Below are positions 34,460 through 43,463 of a DNA stretch of 64,000 bases, piece by piece (the stretch's first letter is position 1; every line of letters begins with the position of its first letter). The notes under the pieces were generated by a model. It ran no database searches. It was not told the origin of the DNA and saw only the letters and a list, made by a program, of their open reading frames with translations. Source of the DNA: Magnetovibrio sp. (lineage in GTDB: Bacteria; Pseudomonadota; Alphaproteobacteria; Rhodospirillales; Magnetovibrionaceae); assembly GCA_026196495.1 (NCBI GenBank), contig JAPHSY010000033.1:140950-204949 (forward strand), in the 5' to 3' direction. Position numbers and translations under genes: made by a program.

Positions 34460-35299
34460 ATGGCTAAAAAACTTAAATCAATATTATGTTTATCAACAAT
34501 TACAATAGCTGTGACAAGCTGCCAAACAACACAAACTACAGTATCGAAAGAGGCGCAAGCGTTTAAGTACCTTGCCTCAAAACATTGTGTTGTCAGTCTT
34601 GAAGGACAAGTATCGAGCAGGAAAAAAATCAATACAGAGCTCACACATGTGTACTCCATTTCACCTCGAAGAGATGGATGGCTTGCTGCTGATGTTAGCT
34701 CTCCGGGGGGGAATGGAAGAGTTGTTCGTGACAATATTTACTTTAACCCCAAAACAAAAGAATTTGCATGTGGAACGAAAGCCTGGCGTAGAGGTAATTA
34801 CTCAGTAACCTCAAACGTGAATATAAATAACAAAAGAGAAACGACCCTGATTCTTTCAGACATTAAAATGCTTAAGGGACAGAAAGTTCAAAACGTAAGC
34901 GTTGAGCATAATGGAATATTTGATAGCGGTTATTTTTTCAATCAGGGCGAGGTTCATTTGAAGATAAAAATGGATGGCTATTTCAAGTTAGATAATGAGT
35001 TTATCAATAATTTTTACCAAAACCGAGTAGCAGCATCAGGTGGCGATATTACTAACATATCAAAGTTGACTAAAACGTCGGTTCCTGCAGGTGTGTTTGG
35101 TTTTATGACTTACCAAGATAAAGGACGGAATTGCTTTGAGTTTATTACAGCTGCATATGGTGTTCGCAAGACAGTTAAAATAATCGAAGGGAAACTGTGT
35201 GAACAAGATAACGAGTATATAAGGGCAGATGGGTTAAGTTTTTTGTCCGATCTACATCACATGAATGCAATATATTACAAGCATCATCGTGTTAAGTGA
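34460..35299 (+). CDS. Putative lipoprotein, AT-rich and possibly acquired
   Basis: This 279-residue protein begins with a lipoprotein signal ending TIAVTSC, with Cys as the first mature residue. The rest is mostly beta-rich with Asn and Lys abundant; no domain is recognised. Four further Cys (KHCVV, FACGT, GRNCFEF, GKLCEQ) could form two disulfides. Codon choice is strongly AT-biased (AAA, AAT, ATA codons), unlike pap before it and ftsB after it, which suggests recent acquisition. Confidence 0.75.
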   Translation: MAKKLKSILCLSTITIAVTSCQTTQTTVSKEAQAFKYLASKHCVVSLEGQVSSRKKINTELTHVYSISPRRDGWLAADVSSPGGNGRVVRDNIYFNPKTKEFACGTKAWRRGNYSVTSNVNINNKRETTLILSDIKMLKGQKVQNVSVEHNGIFDSGYFFNQGEVHLKIKMDGYFKLDNEFINNFYQNRVAASGGDITNISKLTKTSVPAGVFGFMTYQDKGRNCFEFITAAYGVRKTVKIIEGKLCEQDNEYIRADGLSFLSDLHHMNAIYYKHHRVK

Positions 35300-35313
35300 C
35301 AAGCTCGCTTGTA

Positions 35314-35360
35314 ATAGCTGTTTTCTTACCTTAACAAGCTTACCCACAGCTATATTTTTT
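35314..35360 (+). terminator. Possible terminator after the lipoprotein gene
   Basis: ATAGCTGT and ACAGCTAT form an 8-bp stem around a 24-base loop, directly followed by ATTTTTT. The loop is long, so termination is plausible but not certain. Confidence 0.4.
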
Positions 35361-35455
35361 AGTTTTACTTATTTTTAATGATTTCCATGCTCTAAAGAAT
35401 CGAGGGCTAGAATTTGTCCTCAGTGTGTCCAAACGACCGGGGAGAAGACTTGGTC

Positions 35456-35803
35456 ATGGGGTTAGCTCGTGAACTCAAGGTTCGCGCAAAACAGATTCTC
35501 GGACCCGTCATCGGGGTGAGCATGGTGGTGTACTTTGCTTATCACGCGGTGCAAGGAGACCGGGGGCTATTAGCGCTAGGTAAGCTGCGTGGTGAGGTGG
35601 AAACGCTTCAGGCGCAGGTTCTTGATGTGCGTGAAGCCCGCTTTGAATTGGACAAAAAGGTGCAGATGTTACGCGCAGAGTCCCTTGATCCAGATTTGTT
35701 GGATGAACGTGCTCGCATTCAGCTGGGCTATGGCAAAGCTGATGAGCTGGTGGTCATTTTCCACGAAAATGACACAGGTATGCGTGAGCTTGCGTCATAT
35801 TAA
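35456..35803 (+). CDS. ftsB: Cell division protein FtsB/DivIC-type
   Basis: This 115-residue protein has a short basic N-terminus, one membrane helix (~15-33), a coiled coil (LGKLRGEVETLQAQVLDVREARFELDKKVQMLRAESLD) and the septum-initiator tail DLLDERARIQLGYGKADELVVI. FtsB with FtsL and FtsQ activates septal peptidoglycan synthesis. ATG 35456 follows GGGGAG; a TTG at 35414 is unlikely. The ftsB-pdhA proximity is common in alphaproteobacteria, here interrupted by the next small gene. Confidence 0.88.
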   Translation: MGLARELKVRAKQILGPVIGVSMVVYFAYHAVQGDRGLLALGKLRGEVETLQAQVLDVREARFELDKKVQMLRAESLDPDLLDERARIQLGYGKADELVVIFHENDTGMRELASY

Positions 35804-35883
35804 GTCATTTTTCCTTTCTTTGAACTGCCCCACTATAGAGATACTATGTTCTGCATGTGGTGAGCCGCAGGCAGGAGGTCTCT

Positions 35884-36210
35884 ATGAGTGGTGAAGTATC
35901 CCGAACGGGGCAGTATGCAGTCATTTTCCCCAATCAACGCACAAGTGAAGATGGGGAGGGGTATGGTGCCATGGCTGAACGCATGGTGGAGCTGGCTGCC
36001 GAGCAGCCGGGGTTTTGTGGTATCGACAGCACCCGTGGTGAAGACGGTTTTGGCATCACGGTCTCCTACTGGGATAGTTTAGAGGCTATCGAGGCTTGGC
36101 GCGATCAGGCTGAACATTTAGAGGCTCAGCGTTTGGGGCGCAAGCGGTGGTACCACAGCTTTGATGTTCACATTGCCAAAATTGACAGGTCTTACACATT
36201 TTCCAAATAA
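35884..36210 (+). CDS. ABM-domain (antibiotic biosynthesis monooxygenase-like) protein
   Basis: The 108-residue protein from ATG 35884 (GGAGG upstream) has the dimeric alpha-beta barrel pattern of ABM proteins: YAVIFPNQRTSEDGEGYGAMAERMVELAAEQPGFCGID, then YWDSLEAIEAWRDQAEHLEAQRLGRKRWYHSFDVHIAKI. Many members degrade small quinones or have no proven activity. It may be co-transcribed with ftsB (80-bp gap). Confidence 0.85.
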   Translation: MSGEVSRTGQYAVIFPNQRTSEDGEGYGAMAERMVELAAEQPGFCGIDSTRGEDGFGITVSYWDSLEAIEAWRDQAEHLEAQRLGRKRWYHSFDVHIAKIDRSYTFSK

Positions 36211-36293
36211 CGAACTTGTAAGTTTCGGGCATCCTACTCATTTAATATTTCGAGTACGTTGCTTGCTTTTTGGCGAGTTATTTTCATGTGCAA

Positions 36294-36332
36294 AATTAAC
36301 CTATATTAGCGTTAATCAAATATAGGTTAATT
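36294..36332. promoter_or_regulatory. 14-bp perfect inverted repeat upstream of pdhA
   Basis: AATTAACCTATATT and AATATAGGTTAATT are perfect inverses separated by 11 bases, in the 330-bp gap before pdhA. There is no following T-run in either direction, so it looks like an operator pair or a cruciform rather than a terminator. The rest of the gap is AT-rich, with no other gene seen; it should contain the pdh promoter. Confidence 0.6.
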
Positions 36333-36540
36333 CAAAATAAATAAATTAATTCAATGCATTACATCGTTGTAATTTTCTTGATTTGTCGATTCTGTACGAG
36401 TATAGTTGTCGTTATCAAATGCATAAGAAGACCCGCAATACCCAACGCGTGTGAATGAAATGCGCAGATGCATCTAAGGGTCCACCAAGCCTGTCGCCAA
36501 ATGAGCAGGAGCATGCCTAACCGTCTTGGAGTTTCCCGAC

Positions 36541-37587
36541 ATGGCTAAGTCTGCCAAAAACACGCCTGCTAAGAAGCCTGCGCCCAAAGCACCTCGTCGT
36601 CGTCCTACCAAAGCCCAGCCGGCTCCTTCTGCGGAAGAGTTGTTGGGCTTTTATCGTGAAATGTTGCTGATCCGTCGATTTGAAGAAAAATCCGGTCAGT
36701 TGTACGGCATGGGCTTGATTGGTGGTTTTTGTCACCTTTACATCGGTCAAGAAGCTGTGGTTACGGGCGTTCACGCGAATGCCCAGCCCCAAGACAGTGT
36801 GATCACGTCATATCGTGATCATGGTCATATGTTGGCTTGCGGAATGGACCCCAACGGTGTGATGGCGGAACTCACGGGGCGTGCTGGTGGATTGTCCAAG
36901 GGGAAGGGCGGTTCTATGCACATGTTTAGCACCGAAAAGAATTTCTACGGCGGCCACGGTATCGTTGGTGCACAGGTGCCATTGGGTACCGGCTTGGCAT
37001 TTGCTCACAAGTACAACGAAGACAACGGCGTCTGTTATGCCTACTTCGGTGACGGTTCAGTTAACCAAGGTCAGGTTTACGAAAGCTTCAACATGGCGCA
37101 GCTGTGGTCGCTTCCGGTGATCTACATCATTGAAAACAACAAATACGGTATGGGGACGTCCATTGACCGTGCGTCTTCCACGACTGAGCTTTATCAACGT
37201 GGTTCTGCTCACGGAATTCCGGGTGAGCAAGTCGATGGTATGGATGTTATTGCGGTGCGTGATGCCACGGCCTCGGCCCTGGAACATGTGCGTGGTGGCA
37301 AAGGTCCCTACATTCTGGAAATGCTGACGTACCGCTACCGCGGTCACTCCATGTCTGATCCAGCCAAGTACCGTTCCAAAGACGAAGTGTCGAAAGTGCG
37401 CTCAGAACAAGACCCCATCGACAACTTGCGCCAATTAATCATTAAGACCAAAGCCGCTGATGAAGCGCAGCTCAAAGAGATTGATGGTGAGATTAAAGCC
37501 ATCGTTACCGAAGCTGCCGACTTTGCAAAATCGAGCCCCGAGCCCGATCCGGCTGAGCTCTACACCGACATTTTGGTCGAAGCATAA
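36541..37587 (+). CDS. pdhA: Pyruvate dehydrogenase E1 component, alpha subunit
   Basis: This 348-residue E1-alpha of the alphaproteobacterial/mitochondrial type has an N-terminal Lys/Ala/Pro-rich tail of ~30 residues. [15 protein letters not shown] and the thiamine-diphosphate motif [20 protein letters not shown] ... IENN follow, then the phosphorylation-loop region [11 protein letters not shown]. It decarboxylates pyruvate together with PdhB. ATG 36541 has GGAG ten bases upstream. It is the first gene of pdhA-pdhB-pdhC-lpd. Confidence 0.95.
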   Translation: MAKSAKNTPAKKPAPKAPRRRPTKAQPAPSAEELLGFYREMLLIRRFEEKSGQLYGMGLIGGFCHLYIGQEAVVTGVHANAQPQDSVITSYRDHGHMLACGMDPNGVMAELTGRAGGLSKGKGGSMHMFSTEKNFYGGHGIVGAQVPLGTGLAFAHKYNEDNGVCYAYFGDGSVNQGQVYESFNMAQLWSLPVIYIIENNKYGMGTSIDRASSTTELYQRGSAHGIPGEQVDGMDVIAVRDATASALEHVRGGKGPYILEMLTYRYRGHSMSDPAKYRSKDEVSKVRSEQDPIDNLRQLIIKTKAADEAQLKEIDGEIKAIVTEAADFAKSSPEPDPAELYTDILVEA

Positions 37588-37607
37588 GGGCAGGGAGGAG
37601 ATACATC

Positions 37608-38987
37608 ATGCCTATTCAAGTACTCATGCCCGCCCTGTCGCCGACCATGACCGAAGGCAATCTTGCCAAGTGGTCTGTGGCTGAAGGTGACACCGTTGCC
37701 GCTGGTGACGTAATTTGTGAAATCGAAACTGACAAAGCCACCATGGAAGTTGAAGCCGTGGACGAAGGTGTTCTCGGCAAAATTTTAGTGCCCGCCGGAA
37801 CCGAAGCTGTGGCCGTGAATTCCGTGATCGCGTTGATTTTGGAAGAGGGCGAAGACAAAGGCGCTTTGGACTTGGTTGAGATCGAAGCGCAAACGCCGAA
37901 GTCTGAGCCTGCACCGATTGCATCTGACATGCCCGCCGAAGCGGAACATGCAGCACCAGCCCCCGCAGCGGCACCAGAAATTTTGGAACCCGAATATGAC
38001 GGCCCGATGATCAATCAGACGGTTCGTGAAAGTCTGCGCGATGCCATGGCCGAAGAAATGCGCCGTGACGAAAAGGTCTTTTTGATGGGTGAGGAAGTTG
38101 CCCAATATCAAGGCGCCTATAAAGTATCCCAAGGTCTGTTGGAAGAGTTTGGTGATAAGCGCATCATTGACACACCGATCACCGAATACGGTTTTACCGG
38201 TTTGGCGTCTGGTGCTGCGTTTGCGGGCTTGAAACCAATTGTTGAATTCATGACCTTCAACTTTTCTATGCAAGCGATTGATCACATCGTCAACTCATCG
38301 GCCAAGACGCTGTATATGTCTGGCGGTCAGATGGGCAGCTCCATCGTGTTTCGTGGTGCCAACGGTGCTGCATCGCGTGTTGGTGCACAGCACTCCCAAT
38401 GTTTTGCGGCATGGTACGGCCAAGTGCCGGGCTTGAAGGTGCTTTCACCGTGGTCCGGTGCGGATGCCAAGGGTTTGTTGAAAGCAGCTATCCGCGATCC
38501 GAACCCGGTTGTGTTCTTGGAAAATGAATTGATGTATGGCGTTAGCTTTGACGTACCGGAAAGCGATGATTTTGTTATTCCGATTGGGAAAGCCAAAGTC
38601 GAGCGTGCAGGTGCCGACGTTACCATCACCGCATTTTCGCGCATGGTTGGGTTCGCTTTGGAAGCGGCTGAGAAGTTGGCCGAAGAAGGCATCAGTGCTG
38701 AAGTCATCAACCTGCGCACCATTCGCCCGTTAGATCGCGCAACCATCATCAACTCGGTGCAAAAAACAAATCGCATTGTATCGGTCGAAGAAGGTTGGCC
38801 ACAATCTGGCATCGGTTCTGAAATCTCTGCCGTGGTGATGGAACAAGCGTTTGATTATCTCGATGCTCCGGTCACACGTGTTACGGGCGAAGACGTACCC
38901 ATGCCATATGCCGCGAACTTGGAATCGTTGGCCTTGCCAACACCTGAAAAAATTGCAGCAGCGGCTAAAGCCGTTTGCTACGCCTAA
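37608..38987 (+). CDS. pdhB: Pyruvate dehydrogenase E1 component, beta subunit with N-terminal lipoyl domain
   Basis: This 459-residue protein has residues 1-80 forming a lipoyl domain (the lipoylated Lys is in [12 protein letters not shown]), then an Ala/Pro linker, then the E1-beta domain from ~135 ([39 protein letters not shown]). A lipoyl domain on E1-beta is an alphaproteobacterial peculiarity. It allows the E1 itself to carry acyl groups or to anchor differently to E2. The lipoyl domain is nearly the same as that of PdhC. Confidence 0.95.
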   Translation: MPIQVLMPALSPTMTEGNLAKWSVAEGDTVAAGDVICEIETDKATMEVEAVDEGVLGKILVPAGTEAVAVNSVIALILEEGEDKGALDLVEIEAQTPKSEPAPIASDMPAEAEHAAPAPAAAPEILEPEYDGPMINQTVRESLRDAMAEEMRRDEKVFLMGEEVAQYQGAYKVSQGLLEEFGDKRIIDTPITEYGFTGLASGAAFAGLKPIVEFMTFNFSMQAIDHIVNSSAKTLYMSGGQMGSSIVFRGANGAASRVGAQHSQCFAAWYGQVPGLKVLSPWSGADAKGLLKAAIRDPNPVVFLENELMYGVSFDVPESDDFVIPIGKAKVERAGADVTITAFSRMVGFALEAAEKLAEEGISAEVINLRTIRPLDRATIINSVQKTNRIVSVEEGWPQSGIGSEISAVVMEQAFDYLDAPVTRVTGEDVPMPYAANLESLALPTPEKIAAAAKAVCYA

Positions 38988-39004
38988 GGGAAGGGAGAAC
39001 CATC

Positions 39005-40303
39005 ATGCCCATCGAAATATTGATGCCCGCCCTGTCACCCACCATGACCGAAGGCAACTTGGCCGTATGGTCCGTGGCCGAAGGCGACAGTGTTGCCGCT
39101 GGTGACGTGATTTGTGAAATCGAAACCGACAAAGCCACCATGGAAGTTGAAGCCGTGGACGAAGGCGTGATCGGTAAAATTTTGGTCGCCGCTGGTACCG
39201 CTGGCGTGGCTGTAAACTCAACAATTGCTTTGCTGTTGGAAGACGGCGAAGACGCTTCGAGCTTGGAAGGCTTTACGCCGTCTGCAGGTGGGGCAGCCCC
39301 CGCCGAGGCACCTTCCGAAGCATCGGTTACTGCGTCCGCAGGTGCATCCCCCACAATGGCACCTGCGGCCAGTGACTCCTCTTCTGTTGCTAAAGGCGCC
39401 ACGTCTGGAAATCGTGTTTTTGCATCGCCGTTGGCGCGCCGCATTGCTGCGGACAAAGGTTTGGATTTATCGGCTGTTGCCGGTTCCGGCCCGCGTGGTC
39501 GTATTGTCAAACGTGATGTTGAAAATGCTGTGCCAGGTGTTAAACCTGCTGCTGCTTCAGCTCCTGCTGCGCAAGCTGCACCGATCACGGTGGACGATCC
39601 GGTCTTCGCCAATATGCCGGAATTTGAAGCTGTCCCCAATTCTTCCATGCGCAAAATTATTGCTTCGCGTTTGACGGATTCAGCACGCGACATTCCACAC
39701 TTCAACCTCACCGTTGATGTGGAAATCGACAAGCTGTTGGCGATGCGCAAAGAACTGAATGGTCATGAAGGTGCGGACTACAAAATCTCCGTCAATGACT
39801 TCATTGTCAAAGCCACGGCTTTGGCGTTGACCCGTGTGCCCGAATGCAATGTTGCTTACACCGATGATGCCATCTTGCAGTTCAAGCAAGTGGATATGTC
39901 CATCGCCGTTGCGGTTGAGGGTGGCCTGATCACCCCGATTGTCAAAGATGCAGCTTCCAAAGGTTTGGCGACCCTGTCCAACGAGATCAAAGAGCTGGCA
40001 GGCAAAGCCCGTGATGGCAAGTTGGCGCCTGAAGAATTTCAAGGCGGAACCTTCACCATTTCCAACCTCGGCATGTTCGGGGTGAAGGGCTTCAATTCCA
40101 TCATCAACCCACCCCAAGGCGGCATTCTGTCCGTCGGGGCTGGCGAACAGCGTCCGGTGGTTAAAGATGGTGCACTTGCTATCGCGACTGTGGTCACGCT
40201 GACCGTGGCCGTGGATCACCGTTGTATCGATGGCACCACGGGTGCGGCTTTGATCAAAGAGCTCAAAGCCATTATCGAAAACCCAATCTCGATGATGTTG
40301 TGA
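39005..40303 (+). CDS. pdhC: Dihydrolipoamide acetyltransferase, E2 of pyruvate dehydrogenase
   Basis: This 432-residue protein has a lipoyl domain at 1-80 (Lys in [12 protein letters not shown]), an Ala/Pro/Ser linker, and a peripheral subunit-binding domain at ~137-172 ([33 protein letters not shown]). A second linker and the acyltransferase core follow, with the catalytic [12 protein letters not shown] near the end. GGGAGAA precedes the ATG at 39005. The E2 core forms the scaffold of the complex. Confidence 0.95.
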   Translation: MPIEILMPALSPTMTEGNLAVWSVAEGDSVAAGDVICEIETDKATMEVEAVDEGVIGKILVAAGTAGVAVNSTIALLLEDGEDASSLEGFTPSAGGAAPAEAPSEASVTASAGASPTMAPAASDSSSVAKGATSGNRVFASPLARRIAADKGLDLSAVAGSGPRGRIVKRDVENAVPGVKPAAASAPAAQAAPITVDDPVFANMPEFEAVPNSSMRKIIASRLTDSARDIPHFNLTVDVEIDKLLAMRKELNGHEGADYKISVNDFIVKATALALTRVPECNVAYTDDAILQFKQVDMSIAVAVEGGLITPIVKDAASKGLATLSNEIKELAGKARDGKLAPEEFQGGTFTISNLGMFGVKGFNSIINPPQGGILSVGAGEQRPVVKDGALAIATVVTLTVAVDHRCIDGTTGAALIKELKAIIENPISMML

Positions 40304-40314
40304 GGATCTGAAAA

Positions 40315-41715
40315 ATGAGTGACACAAACTTTGACGTCATCGTCGTTGGTGGTGGCCCGGGTGGCTATGTGGCTGCGATCCGTGCGGCGCAACTGAAAAT
40401 GAAAGTGGCTTTGGTGGAAGCCAACCATTTGGGTGGCATTTGCTTGAACTGGGGCTGTATCCCGACCAAAGCCCTGTTGCGTTCGGCTGAAATATTTCAC
40501 CAAATGAAACATGCTAAAGATTACGGTCTTGTGGCGAATGGCATTGATTATAACCTCAAGGCTATTGTTGATCGTTCGCGTAAAGTGTCCAAACAACTCA
40601 ACGGCGGCGTCGGACACTTGCTTAAGAAAAATAAAGTTACCGTGTTTGATGGCTTTGCCAAACTGAGCGGTGCGGGCAAACTGCATGTTGAAAAAGATGG
40701 TAAAGCGGTTGCTGATCTGACATCCAAAAACATCATTTTGGCGACGGGTGCACGCGCACGTATCTTGCCGGGGATGGAACCGGATGGAAAACTAATCTGG
40801 TACTACAAGGATGCTTTGGTTCCCGACATGGTTCCTGAACGCCTATTGGTGATCGGATCTGGCGCCATCGGGATCGAGTTTGCCAGTTTCTTCAACACGC
40901 TAGGGGCCAAAACCACCGTGGTGGAAATGGTCGATCGTATTGTTCCGGCTGAAGACGCTGAAATTTCCGCATTCTTGGAAAAATCTTTGACCAAAGACGG
41001 TATGGAAATTCTGACGTCCGCAGGTGTCAAAGGCCTCAAGAAAAACAAAAACACGGTTACGGCGACCCTTGAAGTGAAGGGCAAGGCTGAGGAACGTGAA
41101 TTTGACCGTGTCATCGTTGCGGCAGGTATCGTCGGCAATGTCGAAAACATCGGCTTGGAAGGCACCAAAGTTAAAGTTGAAGGCACACACATCATCACCA
41201 ATGAATGGCTGGAAACGGGTGAACCCGGTGTCTATGCCATCGGTGATGTCGCGGGTGCACCGTGGTTGGCGCACAAAGCATCGCACGAAGGCATCTTGTG
41301 CATTGAACGCATTGCCGGAACCAAGGGCCTGCACCCCATGAACCCGGATCGTATTCCCGGTTGCACTTACTGCCATCCCCAGATCGCATCTGTTGGTCTG
41401 ACGGAAGCCCAAGCCGGTGAACGCGGTCTTAAAGTTAAAGTCGGTCGCTTCCCATTCCAAGCCAACGGCAAAGCCATTGCGCTGGGTGAACCGGAAGGCA
41501 TGATCAAAGTGATCTTTGATGACAAAACGGGCGAACTTTTGGGCGCCCACATGATCGGCGCCGAAGTGACTGAAATGATCCAGGGCTATGGCATTGCCAT
41601 GGAACTTGAAACCACAGAGGCCGAGCTGATGCATACGGTCTTTGCGCACCCGACACTTTCTGAAATGATGCACGAAAGTGTGCTCGACGCGTTCAATCGC
41701 GCGATCCACTTTTAG
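40315..41715 (+). CDS. lpd: Dihydrolipoamide dehydrogenase (E3)
   Basis: This 466-residue flavoprotein has the FAD site VGGGPGGYVAAIRAAQL and the redox disulfide in GGICLNWGCIPTKALL. The NAD site is VIGSGAIGIEFASFF, and the C-terminal catalytic His is in HAHPTLSE-like FAHPTLSEMMHE. It reoxidises lipoamide in the complex and may also serve other 2-oxoacid dehydrogenases. It is separated from pdhC by 11 bases. Confidence 0.95.
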   Translation: MSDTNFDVIVVGGGPGGYVAAIRAAQLKMKVALVEANHLGGICLNWGCIPTKALLRSAEIFHQMKHAKDYGLVANGIDYNLKAIVDRSRKVSKQLNGGVGHLLKKNKVTVFDGFAKLSGAGKLHVEKDGKAVADLTSKNIILATGARARILPGMEPDGKLIWYYKDALVPDMVPERLLVIGSGAIGIEFASFFNTLGAKTTVVEMVDRIVPAEDAEISAFLEKSLTKDGMEILTSAGVKGLKKNKNTVTATLEVKGKAEEREFDRVIVAAGIVGNVENIGLEGTKVKVEGTHIITNEWLETGEPGVYAIGDVAGAPWLAHKASHEGILCIERIAGTKGLHPMNPDRIPGCTYCHPQIASVGLTEAQAGERGLKVKVGRFPFQANGKAIALGEPEGMIKVIFDDKTGELLGAHMIGAEVTEMIQGYGIAMELETTEAELMHTVFAHPTLSEMMHESVLDAFNRAIHF

Positions 41716-41740
41716 GGATCATTTTTAGAAAGGGTGAGGC

Positions 41741-42187
41741 ATGGCCGTCTCGATCCGTGAGATAAAAAAACAAGACAAACCCCGTTGGTTAGAATTGTGG
41801 GATGGGTATTGCACATTCTACGAAGCCAAAGTCCACCGTGAGGTGACGGAAGAGACTTGGCAGCGGGTTCTCAATTCGGATCGGGACGACATGTTTTCCT
41901 TGGTGGCTGAAGTTGACGGAAAAATCGTTGGCTTTGTGATATGTGTTGTCCATCCCGGTACGTGGACGGATAAGGATATCTGCTATCTCGAAGACCTTTA
42001 TGTTGATGATGCCGCGCGCGGGCAGGGGGCTGGTCGGGCTTTGATTGAGGCCGTTTATGCCAAAGCCAAGGAACTTGATCACCATCGTGTTTACTGGCGC
42101 ACCAAAGCCGAAAACGCAACGGCGCGTGCCCTTTATGAGAAAGTGGCCGACGACAATGACTGGGTCATGTACGAAAAAATGATCTAG
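41741..42187 (+). CDS. GNAT-family N-acetyltransferase
   Basis: This 148-residue GNAT has an N-terminal SIREIKKQDKPRWLELWDGYCTFY. The acetyl-CoA motif A is LEDLYVDDAARGQGAGRALIEAVYAKA, followed by YWRTKAENATARALYEKVA. Its substrate is unknown; the tail resembles small-amine or amino-acid acetyltransferases. It follows lpd after 25 bases on the same strand and could be its last co-transcribed gene before the arsenic module. Confidence 0.88.
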   Translation: MAVSIREIKKQDKPRWLELWDGYCTFYEAKVHREVTEETWQRVLNSDRDDMFSLVAEVDGKIVGFVICVVHPGTWTDKDICYLEDLYVDDAARGQGAGRALIEAVYAKAKELDHHRVYWRTKAENATARALYEKVADDNDWVMYEKMI

Positions 42188-42193
42188 AGCTTG

Positions 42194-42231
42194 TTGACAG
42201 GCCGATAATATTTCTATAATTCTAGAAATAT
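42194..42231 (+). promoter_or_regulatory. arsR promoter with operator overlapping the start codon
   Basis: TTGACA (42194-42199) and TATAAT (42215-42220) form a promoter with a 15-base spacer. A perfect inverted repeat, ATATTTCTA (42208-42216) and TAGAAATAT (42223-42231) with six bases between, covers the -10 box and the first two bases of the arsR ATG at 42230. Transcription would begin within a few bases of the ATG, leaving little or no leader. The repeat is the likely ArsR operator for autorepression. Confidence 0.7.
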
Positions 42232-42535
42232 GGAAAAACAAATAGCCATATCGGCCCTTGCGGCGCTTGCTCACGACACCCGTATCGATATTTATCGCAT
42301 GTTGGTGGAGGCTGGACCGGATGGTCTGGCTGTTGGAGAGATCGGCGACGCCTTGAGCGTCCCTCCGGCAACACTTAACCATCATTTGGTTCAGTTGAAG
42401 CAAGCAGGGCTTGTGAGTGTGGAACGCCAGGGGCGCAAATTGATCCATAGTGCTGACTATACGCAAATGGACAAGTTGCTGAGCTATTTGACGGAAAATT
42501 GCTGCCAGGGCCAATCTTGTGGACCCAATTGCTAG
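42230..42535 (+). CDS. arsR: ArsR-family arsenic-responsive repressor
   Basis: This 101-residue winged-helix repressor has the ArsR helix-turn-helix LAVGEIGDALSVPPATLNHHLVQLKQAGLVSVERQGRKLIH. It lacks the ELCVCDL metal motif of plasmid ArsR. Instead it has a C-terminal Cys cluster (Cys91, Cys92, Cys97, Cys101), like the Acidithiobacillus-type ArsR that senses As(III) near its C-terminus. No Shine-Dalgarno precedes the ATG. It is 11 bases before arsM. Confidence 0.9.
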   Translation: MEKQIAISALAALAHDTRIDIYRMLVEAGPDGLAVGEIGDALSVPPATLNHHLVQLKQAGLVSVERQGRKLIHSADYTQMDKLLSYLTENCCQGQSCGPNC

Positions 42536-42546
42536 GAAATTAGAAA

Positions 42547-43407
42547 ATGACCGACAACGCCTCTCAAGATCATCATGACGTTCGCAAAACCGTACGCGAC
42601 AACTATGCCCAAATCGCTGAAAGTGGTGGGAATTCAGGTTGTTGTGGTCCAGCAGACAGTTCTTCAGGCTGCTGTGGTCCGGCTGACGATGTGGAAATCC
42701 CGTCAGCCGAAGCCATGAGCGCCTTTTTCGGTTATTCCGATGAAGAAATGGCGGCTGTTCCTGAAGGCGCCAATCTGGGGCTTGGTTGCGGCAATCCCCA
42801 GGCCATTGCCGATATGAAGGCTGGTGAAGTGGTCGTTGATCTGGGCGCAGGTGCAGGTTTTGATGCGTTCTTGGCTGCTGGCAAAGTTGGCCCCACGGGT
42901 CATGTGATCGGCATTGATATGACCCATGAAATGCTCAACAAGGCGCGCGGAAATGCCCAAAAGGGCGGCTACACCAACACCGAGTTTCGTTTGGGTGAAA
43001 TTGAGTTCCTGCCCATCGCCAATGACACGGCGGATGTGATTATCTCCAACTGTGTGGTGAACTTGTCACCCAACAAACCCCAGGTTTTGCGCGAAGCCTA
43101 TCGCGTGTTGAAGCCGGGTGGGCGGGTTGCAATCTCTGACGTTGTGGCGACGGCTCCGTTCCCGGATGATTTTAAGGATGATGACCACCTGCTGTCCGGT
43201 TGTGTTACCGGGGCAAGCATGGTTGATGACCTGCAATCTTGGTTGGAAGAAGCCGGTTTCACCAAAATCGATATTGATATCAAAGAAGAAAGCCGCGAAG
43301 GCATTGCCGATTGGGCACCCGGTCGCGGGATTGAGAAATATGTGGTTTCCGCCATCATCACGGCCCAAAAGCCCGGTGGATGCGGATGTGGCGGCGGGAC
43401 CTGCTAA
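42547..43407 (+). CDS. arsM: Arsenite S-adenosylmethionine methyltransferase ArsM
   Basis: This 286-residue SAM methyltransferase begins with two GCCGPAD repeats. The SAM site is [31 protein letters not shown]. The conserved arsenite-binding cysteines match Cys81 (LGCGNP), Cys169 (IISNCVVNL) and Cys219 (LSGCVTGA). A GCGCGGGTC tail ends the protein. ArsM converts arsenite to methylated species for detoxification. It forms an operon with arsR and is wedged between lpd and lipA. Confidence 0.92.
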   Translation: MTDNASQDHHDVRKTVRDNYAQIAESGGNSGCCGPADSSSGCCGPADDVEIPSAEAMSAFFGYSDEEMAAVPEGANLGLGCGNPQAIADMKAGEVVVDLGAGAGFDAFLAAGKVGPTGHVIGIDMTHEMLNKARGNAQKGGYTNTEFRLGEIEFLPIANDTADVIISNCVVNLSPNKPQVLREAYRVLKPGGRVAISDVVATAPFPDDFKDDDHLLSGCVTGASMVDDLQSWLEEAGFTKIDIDIKEESREGIADWAPGRGIEKYVVSAIITAQKPGGCGCGGGTC

Positions 43408-43463
43408 GCCCCACATATAAGAAAACTTGCTTGGGGGGGCACAAAAGGGATAAACCGACGCTT

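Noticed and set aside
38965..39750. 261-codon open frame opposite pdhC
   Set aside because: It is the antisense shadow of the Ala/Pro-rich linker and lipoyl domain; pdhC is unmistakable on the other strand.
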